Source of the DNA: CAYLNK01 sp964384675
GTDB taxonomy: Bacteria > Acidobacteriota > Thermoanaerobaculia > UBA5066
Assembly (NCBI GenBank): GCA_964384675.1
Contig: CAYLNK010000203.1
Location: forward strand, 1 to 12,154
Direction: 5' to 3'
Length of the DNA: 12,154 nucleotides
Below are positions 7,636-12,154 of this stretch, in pieces. The notes beneath the pieces were generated by a model, which made no database searches, was not told the origin of the DNA, and saw only the letters and a list, made by a program, of their open reading frames with translations. Made by a program: the position numbers and the translations under genes. Every line of letters begins with the position of its first letter. Within the stretch, counting starts at the first letter, position 1.

Positions 7636-8639
7636 CGTCGAGGGTCAGGCCCCGGGCCCGGCTCCTCTCGGGCGCTTCCCTGGCGCTCCTCCTGACGGCC
7701 CTCTCCGTGAGGGCCGTCTCCCCGGCCTTGCCGGTGGTCCGCACGGACGTCGTGCCGTACCTGTCGTACTCGCCCCTCTTCGTCGCGGTCGACCGCGGCT
7801 ACTTCCGTGACGCGGGCGTGGAGGTGGAGCTCGTCCCGATGTGGGCGCACGAGTCCCTCGCGGCGGCGATCGGGGGGAAGGTCGACGTCTTCACAGGCCA
7901 GCTCGTGGCGGGCCTCTTCAACGCGATCGCGGCCGGCTCGCGGCTGGCCCTGGTCGCGGACAAGGGGCACGTCGGGGCCCTCGGCTCCGGATGCACCTAC
8001 GAGGGCTTCGTGGTGCGCAACGCGCTCTACCAGGGTCCGTCGGCGCCGATCGCGGCCACGCTTCGCGGGCGCCGGGTCGCGGTCAAGCCGTTCGGGATCC
8101 TCGACTTCCTCTTCGACCGGACGCTCCAGAAAGGGGGGCTCACCCGCTCGGACGTGAAGATGACGGACCTCGATGCCAAGACCACCCGGGAGGCGCTCCG
8201 ACAGGGCGCGCTCGACCTCAAGCTCGACTCCGAGCCGACTCTCACCCGCGAGCGCCTCCTCGGCGCCTCGAAGCCGTGGCTGACCGGGGCCGAGATCGCG
8301 CCGGGCCAGCAGACCGCGGTGGTCGCCTTCGGTCCTCGTCTCCTCGATCGGGAGCGCGAGGCGGGGAAGAGGTTCCTCGCGGGGTACCTGCGGGCGGTCC
8401 GCGAGATCAACAAGGGGAAGACGCCGGAGCTCGTGGCGCTGATCGCGCGCCGCACCCAGCTGCCCGAGGACGTGGTCCGCGAGGCGTGCTGGGGGAACTT
8501 CCGTGACGACGGCCAGATCGACGTCCCGAGCGTGATGGCGTTCCAGGAGTGGGCGAAGGCCCGGGGCCTGCAGGACGCGATCGTGCCGGTGGAACGATTC
8601 TGGGACCCGTCCTTCCTCGGATCCGAGCGAAAGCCGTAG
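7632..8639 (+). CDS. ABC importer periplasmic substrate-binding protein 1, NMT1/THI5/SsuA-like
   Basis: 335 aa. An Arg-rich n-region and hydrophobic core (about 10-28) end at a signal-peptidase-I-like site near SVRA/VSP. There is no lipobox cysteine, so a soluble periplasmic protein is expected. The mature protein opens with TDVVPYLSYSPLFVAVDRGYFRDAG, the typical first lobe of NMT1/THI5/SsuA binding proteins for sulfonates, taurine, nitrate or thiamine pyrimidine precursors. Other family-like elements are GKVDVFTGQLVAGLFNAIAAG and VAVKPFGILDFLFDR. It would capture the solute and deliver it to the permease encoded downstream. ATG 7632 overlaps the receptor stop by 4 bp (ATGA). It is clearly homologous to the protein at 10214-11212. 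Its only two cysteines (Cys121 and the one in EACWG) are both conserved in that paralogue, suggesting a disulfide. The ligand is unknown. Confidence 0.9.
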   Translation: MTSRVRPRARLLSGASLALLLTALSVRAVSPALPVVRTDVVPYLSYSPLFVAVDRGYFRDAGVEVELVPMWAHESLAAAIGGKVDVFTGQLVAGLFNAIAAGSRLALVADKGHVGALGSGCTYEGFVVRNALYQGPSAPIAATLRGRRVAVKPFGILDFLFDRTLQKGGLTRSDVKMTDLDAKTTREALRQGALDLKLDSEPTLTRERLLGASKPWLTGAEIAPGQQTAVVAFGPRLLDREREAGKRFLAGYLRAVREINKGKTPELVALIARRTQLPEDVVREACWGNFRDDGQIDVPSVMAFQEWAKARGLQDAIVPVERFWDPSFLGSERKP

Positions 8640-8649
8640 CCTCCCGCCG

Positions 8650-9426
8650 ATGGCCGGCTTCACCGTCCGCGGCGTGCGGCACGTCTACGCCGGGGACCGC
8701 GGCGCGGTCCTCGCGCTCGACGGCGTGAACCTCACGGTCGCCGAGGGGGAGCTCGTCGCCGTGGTGGGCCCGAGCGGCTGCGGGAAGTCGACGCTCCTTC
8801 GCCTCGTCGCCGGGCTCCTCGAGCCGACCGAGGGCACCGTCGCCTTCGAGACGCCGTCGGTCCCGGGCCGGACCCGCTGCGCGGTCGTCTTCCAGGAGCA
8901 CGCCCTCCTCCCGTGGCTGAGCGTCCTCGACAACGTCACGCTGGGCCTCGAGCTCCGTGGCGTTCCCGCCGCCGAGCGGAACGAGCGGGCGCGGCCGCTC
9001 GTCGCGCGTATGGGCCTCGCGTCCTTCGCGGATCGCTACCCGCACGAGCTGTCGGTCGGGATGCGCCAGCGCGTCGGCCTGGCCCGCGCCCTCCTGGTCG
9101 AGCCGGAATGCCTCCTCCTGGACGAGCCGTTCGCCTCGCTCGACGCGCCGACGCGGCGTGTCCTGCAGGGCGAGCTGCTCGACGTCTGGCGGACCCGCGT
9201 CCCGACGATGCTCCTCGTCACGCACGACGTGGACGAGGCGCTCTTCCTGGCGGATCGCGTGGTCGTGATGAGCGGCCGCCCCGGGCGGGTGCGGGAAGAC
9301 GTCCACGTTCCGCTCGCGCGGCCCCGCACGCCCGAGACCCGCGACGGGCCCGAGGCGGCCGAGCTGCGCCGCCGCATCTGGAGACGGATCGAGGACGACG
9401 TGCGACCCGAGCTGGGGCTGGCGTGA
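8650..9426 (+). CDS. ABC importer ATP-binding protein, SsuB/TauB-like
   Basis: 258 aa, the usual length for this family. All nucleotide-binding motifs are present: Walker A GPSGCGKST (40-48), Q-loop Gln82 in FQEHALLPW, signature LSVGMRQR (134-141), Walker B LLLDEP (155-160) and H-loop His192 in THDVDEAL. The FQEHALLPWLSVLDNV segment is characteristic of the nitrate/sulfonate/taurine importer ATPases. It hydrolyses ATP on the cytoplasmic face to drive uptake through the adjacent permease. ATG 8650 lies 10 bp after the SBP1 stop with no strong Shine-Dalgarno, so coupling within the operon is likely. Its TGA overlaps the permease GTG. Confidence 0.95.
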   Translation: MAGFTVRGVRHVYAGDRGAVLALDGVNLTVAEGELVAVVGPSGCGKSTLLRLVAGLLEPTEGTVAFETPSVPGRTRCAVVFQEHALLPWLSVLDNVTLGLELRGVPAAERNERARPLVARMGLASFADRYPHELSVGMRQRVGLARALLVEPECLLLDEPFASLDAPTRRVLQGELLDVWRTRVPTMLLVTHDVDEALFLADRVVVMSGRPGRVREDVHVPLARPRTPETRDGPEAAELRRRIWRRIEDDVRPELGLA

Positions 9427-10187
9427 CTCCGGGACGCGCGCGGGCGGCCGGCTTCGGGCTGGTGGTGCTGACGATCCTCCTGTGGGAGGGCGTCGCCCGG
9501 ATGGAGTGGGTGTCGCCGGTGGTCTTCCCGCCGCCGTCGCGCACGGCGCGGGCGCTGATACAGCTCACCTCGAGCGGCCGGCTCCCCAGCGCGGCGCTGG
9601 CCACGCTGGCCCGCGTGGGGCGCGGGCTCCTCGCCGGCGCTCTCCCCGGCCTTCTCCTGGGCCTGGCGATGGGAGCGTCGACGCGGGTGCGCCGGCTCTT
9701 CGACCCGCTGGTCGCGGCGATCCACCCGTTGCCGAAGCTGGCGCTCCTTCCGCTGGTCCTCGCGACGCTCGGGATCGGCGAGGGGCCGCGCACCATCCCG
9801 ATCGCCCTCTCGGCGTTCTTCCCGATGCTGCTGTCGGCGGCCACCGGCGTCAGACAGATCCCGCCGCTCCTTCCCGAGATGGCCAGGAGCTTCGGCGCGT
9901 CGCACCGCCAGCTCCTCTGGCGGGTGATCCTGCCCGGGAGCCTTCCGTACGTGCTCACCGGCCTGCGGATCAGCGTGAACGCGGCCCTGGTGATGTCCGT
10001 CGCGCTGGAGATGATCGCCGCGCCCGATGGGCTCGGCGTCCTGATCTGGTACTCGTGGGAGACGATGCGGATCGAGCCGCTCTACGGGGGCGTCCTCGCC
10101 ATCGCGCTCCTCGGGATGGTCTCGAACGCGCTCCTCGAGGGCGCGGCGCGCCGGCTCGCTCCGTGGCGGCCCGGCGGGGCGGACTAG
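9423..10187 (+). CDS. ABC importer permease, SsuC/TauC-like (BPD_transp_1)
   Basis: 254 aa, multi-spanning. Hydrophobic segments lie at about 10-22, 68-85, 96-117, 125-141, 173-198 and 222-238. The cytoplasmic EAA-like coupling loop is EMARSFGASHRQLLWRVILP (152-171), followed by GSLPYVLTGLRISV, the typical SsuC/TauC arrangement. It forms the membrane channel, probably as a homodimer, with the ATPase encoded immediately upstream. GTG 9423 overlaps the ATPase stop (GTGA). An upstream extension of this frame runs antisense-like through the ATPase gene and is not real. The gene stops at TAG 10185-10187, 26 bp before SBP2. Confidence 0.93.
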   Translation: MTPGRARAAGFGLVVLTILLWEGVARMEWVSPVVFPPPSRTARALIQLTSSGRLPSAALATLARVGRGLLAGALPGLLLGLAMGASTRVRRLFDPLVAAIHPLPKLALLPLVLATLGIGEGPRTIPIALSAFFPMLLSAATGVRQIPPLLPEMARSFGASHRQLLWRVILPGSLPYVLTGLRISVNAALVMSVALEMIAAPDGLGVLIWYSWETMRIEPLYGGVLAIALLGMVSNALLEGAARRLAPWRPGGAD

Positions 10188-10198
10188 GCCGACCGGAA

Positions 10199-10204
10199 GG
10201 AGAG
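10199..10204 (+). promoter_or_regulatory. Ribosome-binding site of the second substrate-binding protein
   Basis: GGAGAG, within GGAAGGAGAG (10195-10204), lies 9 nt before GTG 10214 and decides that start. It is the clearest Shine-Dalgarno sequence in the operon, so SBP2 may be translated more strongly than, and independently of, the coupled genes upstream. Confidence 0.6.
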
Positions 10205-10213
10205 TGGACGAAC

Positions 10214-11212
10214 GTGAGAACCGGACTTCCGCCCCTGGCCCTGCTGCTGGCGAGCGCCGGACCCCTCGCCGCGGCCCCTCCGCCCCCACCCGTGAAGATC
10301 GACGTGGTGCCCTACCTGGCGTACGCACCGATCTTCGTGGCGTACGACAAGGGCTACTTCCGCGAGGAGGGTGTGGCGGTCGAGCTGGTGCCGCTCACGT
10401 CCCAGCCGGCGATGGCGGCGCTCGTCGGCCGGAAGATCGACGCCTTCTGCGGGCAGCTGACCGCGGGCCTCTTCAACGCGATCGCGGGGGGAGCGAAGCT
10501 CGCGATCGTCGCCGACAAGGGGCACGTGGCGGGGCCTGGAGCCGGGTGCGCGTACGACGGGTTCCTGATCCGGCCCGCCCTGGCGGCGGACCCGTCGTTC
10601 GCGGCGACTCCCGCGGGACTGAAGGGGCGGAGGGCCTGCGTCCACCCGTACGGGATCCTCGACTTCCTCTTCGATCGGCTTCTGAAGAAGGCGGGCGCCT
10701 CCCGTGGCGATCTTTCCGTGACCTATCTCGAGCCCGCGACGGCGATGGAGGCGTTCCGACGGGGTGCCCTCGACCTGCGGGTCAACTCCGAGCCGGTGCT
10801 GACGCGGGGCCGCCTCGACGGCGACGGCGCCGTCTGGATGACGGCCACCGACGTCGCCCCGGGCCAGCAGACCGCGGCCATCGTCTTCGGCCCGCGGCTG
10901 CTCGGACCCGACCGGGACCAGGGCCGCCGCTTCCTGGCGGCCTACCTCCGGGCGGTGCGGGAGATCAACCGCGGCAAGACCCCCGAGCTGATCCGGCTGG
11001 TGGCGCGTCGCACCGAGCTGCCGGAGAACGTGGTCCGCGAGGGCTGCTGGGGCGCGCTCGGTGACGACGGCGAGATCGACGTCCCGTCCGTGATCACGTT
11101 CCAGGAGTGGGCAAAGGGCCGCGGCCTGCAGGACGCGATCGTCCCGGCCGAGCGGTTCTGGGACCCGTCGTTCCTGAAGGCGCCGACGAAGCCAGCGCTA
11201 GCCGCTCGGTGA
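10214..11212 (+). CDS. ABC importer periplasmic substrate-binding protein 2, paralogue of the protein at 7632-8639
   Basis: 332 aa. A signal peptide (hydrophobic about 5-19, site near LAA/APP) is followed by KIDVVPYLAYAPIFVAYDKG, the NMT1/THI5/SsuA-type first lobe. Over the last 85 comparable residues (from GRRFLAAYLRAV to ERFWDPSFL) 68 match SBP1, about 80% by hand count, so the two arose by duplication. The first lobe differs most: LTSQPA (61-66) replaces MWAHES (70-75 of SBP1), and Cys79 replaces Thr. This hints at a different or broadened ligand. It would feed the same permease/ATPase pair, as no second transporter is visible. GTG 10214 is supported by the Shine-Dalgarno at 10199-10204. 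It is the last gene of the operon, followed by GC-rich hairpins. Confidence 0.9.
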   Translation: MRTGLPPLALLLASAGPLAAAPPPPPVKIDVVPYLAYAPIFVAYDKGYFREEGVAVELVPLTSQPAMAALVGRKIDAFCGQLTAGLFNAIAGGAKLAIVADKGHVAGPGAGCAYDGFLIRPALAADPSFAATPAGLKGRRACVHPYGILDFLFDRLLKKAGASRGDLSVTYLEPATAMEAFRRGALDLRVNSEPVLTRGRLDGDGAVWMTATDVAPGQQTAAIVFGPRLLGPDRDQGRRFLAAYLRAVREINRGKTPELIRLVARRTELPENVVREGCWGALGDDGEIDVPSVITFQEWAKGRGLQDAIVPAERFWDPSFLKAPTKPALAAR

Positions 11213-11223
11213 GAGGCGCCGCA

Positions 11224-11238
11224 GGCGGCAAAGCCGCC
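11224..11238 (+). terminator. GC-rich hairpin after the importer operon
   Basis: GGCGGC-AAA-GCCGCC is a perfect 6-bp stem with a 3-nt loop, 11 nt after the SBP2 stop. There is no T-tract, so it is a weak intrinsic terminator at best; a 3'-end stabilising role is equally possible. Confidence 0.4.
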
Positions 11239-11250
11239 GAGGGGAGGGTA

Positions 11251-11275
11251 GGGGGACCCGCGTGACGGGTCCCCC
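11251..11275. terminator. 10-bp perfect stem-loop, probable terminator
   Basis: GGGGGACCCG (11251-11260) and CGGGTCCCCC (11266-11275) pair perfectly around the loop CGTGA. It lies in the convergent gap after the importer operon. No run of T follows on either strand, so termination would rely on stem strength or Rho, and it could serve both converging transcripts. Confidence 0.55.
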
Positions 11276-11281
11276 GAACTG

Positions 11282-11450
11282 CTAGTTGCATGCAACGGCT
11301 GGATCGACAGTGCCTGCTCGGCTCTCGGCGGCGCTGGCGGCGTTGCGCCGACTGGGCGTAGAGCCAACTACAGCCTGCGTCGGCGCGCCTTGCCATCGCC
11401 AGCCGATAGCCGTCGCATCCACTGTCGCTGCAACCGTTACAAGCAACTAG
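11282..11450. repeat. 169-bp long imperfect inverted repeat with CTAG at both ends (MITE-like)
   Basis: The left arm (11282-11361) and the reverse complement of the right arm (11450-11368) align over almost their whole length. The outer 37 positions match at 29; beyond that, blocks such as CGGCT, TCGG, TGGC, GCGCCGAC and GTAG match with small gaps. The arms close on a 6-nt loop AGCCAA (11362-11367). Both ends read CTAG next to TTGC/GCAA, so the element may be flanked by a CTAG target duplication. The left end also contains the perfect palindrome GTTGCATGCAAC (11285-11296). The segment is about 65% GC by hand count, lower than its surroundings. It has no coding capacity. The right end reaches into the tldE stop codon (TAG 11449-11447). 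Confidence 0.65.
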
Positions 11451-12154
11451 TTCCCGGCGAACTGGACGCCCTCGAAGACGAGCGTCGGGGTGCGGAGAGA
11501 CGAGTACGGGTACGGGTCGTTCCCCACGGCGGCGAGGCGCTTCCAGAGCTCGACGTGGTTCCCGGCGACGTTCATCTCGGAGATGGGCTCGGCGAGCTTG
11601 CCGTCCCGCACGCGGAACCCCTGGACGCCGTGCGAGAAGTCTCCGGTGGCGCCGTTGAAGTTGCCCCCCAAGAAGCCGGTCACCAGGATGCCGTCCTTCA
11701 TGTCGGCGAGGAGCTGCTCCTGCGACTTGCCCCCGAGCTTCCAGGAGAGGTTCGACGTGCCGGCCGTGGTCGGCGCCATGCCGAGCTTCTTCCCGTAGTA
11801 CGTGTCGACGTAGTAGGCCTTCAGGACACCGGCCTCCACGATCGACATCCGCTTGGCGGCGAGACCCTCGCCGTCGAAGAGGCGGGAGCCGAAGCCGCGG
11901 GGGACGAGCGGGTCGTCGGTGACGTCGAAGAGCGGGCTCCCCACCGGCTGTCCGAGCTTCCCCTCCAGGAACGAGCGCTTCTGCTGGAGCGACGCGGCGG
12001 AGAGCGCCCCGCCGAAGGCGCCGACGAGGCGCCCGGCCGCCCGGTTGTCGACCGCCATGGTGAGGACCGCGGAGTCGCCCTTCTTGGCGCCGAGGCGCGA
12101 GAGCGCGCGGCGGGCCGCGAGGCGGGCCGGCTCCTCGATCGCCGGGAGCGAGCC
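11447..12154 (-). CDS. pmbA: TldE/PmbA-family protein, C-terminal part (N-terminus beyond window edge)
   Basis: 235 residues are visible and the reading frame is open to the right edge, so the N-terminus is missing. The C-terminal pattern matches PmbA/TldE: an ATTAGTSNLSWKLGGKSQEQL-like segment, LVTGFLGGNFNGATGDFSHG, VQGFRVRDGKLAEPISEMNVAGN, a VGND segment and the terminal FAGN. In characterised systems TldE pairs with TldD. TldD supplies the HExxxH zinc site while TldE lacks metal ligands, and the complex degrades or matures peptides such as microcin B17 and the CcdA antitoxin. No HExxxH is seen here, but that region would lie upstream in TldD, so the TldE call rests on C-terminal likeness. 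An internal ATG at 12058 is not the true start, since family-like sequence continues upstream of it. The gene converges on the importer operon, and its TAG stop lies at the end of the long inverted repeat. Confidence 0.87.
   Translation of the reverse strand, partial: GSLPAIEEPARLAARRALSRLGAKKGDSAVLTMAVDNRAAGRLVGAFGGALSAASLQQKRSFLEGKLGQPVGSPLFDVTDDPLVPRGFGSRLFDGEGLAAKRMSIVEAGVLKAYYVDTYYGKKLGMAPTTAGTSNLSWKLGGKSQEQLLADMKDGILVTGFLGGNFNGATGDFSHGVQGFRVRDGKLAEPISEMNVAGNHVELWKRLAAVGNDPYPYSSLRTPTLVFEGVQFAGN

Noticed and set aside
8913..9422. Extended permease start inside the ATPase gene
   Set aside because: The extension translates to Arg/Ala-rich sequence out of frame with the ATPase. GTG 9423 with the GTGA overlap gives the normal permease length.
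11276..11450. Integron attC site, suggested by a long imperfect palindrome containing GTTGCATGCAAC
   Set aside because: The ends do not give the RYYYAAC...GTTRRRY core pair, the arms are longer than typical attC arms, and no cassette gene or integrase is visible. A MITE-like element fits better.
11447..12058. Complete 203-aa protein starting at ATG 12058
   Set aside because: The frame stays open to the window edge with plausible family-like sequence upstream, so ATG 12058 is an internal methionine of a longer TldE/PmbA protein.

Overview
The window is very GC-rich, with strongly GC-biased third codon positions. It encodes a TonB-dependent outer-membrane receptor, a periplasmic-binding-protein ABC importer and a TldE/PmbA-type protein, so it comes from a Gram-negative, high-GC bacterium. 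The style fits Acidobacteriota, Myxococcota or Gemmatimonadota, but nothing in the sequence decides between them. I see no tRNA, rRNA, CRISPR array, integrase or transposase gene. Apart from partial genes at both edges and one intergenic repeat, the region looks like intact chromosome.

Layout. Minus-strand block (5398 down to the left edge): a single-module NRPS-like enzyme (adenylation, carrier, thioesterase, then a degenerate second carrier), a membrane fatty-acid desaturase, and a patatin-like phospholipase with an N-terminal cyclic-nucleotide-binding domain that runs off the left edge. These three genes are tightly packed (16 bp overlap, then a 15 bp gap) and probably form one operon. Plus-strand block (5500-11212): TonB-dependent receptor, substrate-binding protein 1 (SBP1), ABC ATPase, ABC permease and a second, paralogous substrate-binding protein (SBP2). 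ATGA/GTGA overlaps or short gaps mark these five as one operon. At the right edge a minus-strand tldE/pmbA-like gene converges on the importer operon and runs off the window.

The two operons diverge from a 101 bp region (5399-5499). It holds a 16 bp imperfect inverted repeat (13/16 matching, one arm covering the NRPS ribosome-binding site) and a 15 bp palindrome. The convergent gap (11213-11446) holds two GC-rich hairpins and most of a 169 bp long inverted repeat. That repeat has CTAG at both ends and looks like a MITE or other non-autonomous palindromic element; one end supplies the tldE stop codon.

How the genes may work together (inference): the receptor would bring a solute across the outer membrane, and the two binding proteins would hand it to one inner-membrane SsuBC/TauBC-like transporter. 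The divergent operon looks lipid- or acyl-centred: a stand-alone acid-activating enzyme that releases a product through a thioesterase, a desaturase and a phospholipase. The shared divergent promoter region suggests the uptake and modification genes may be co-regulated. No substrate can be named. The most unusual points are the A-T-TE-T* enzyme with a serine-less terminal carrier and no canonical Asp235 in its adenylation pocket, and the twin-SBP plus TonB importer.
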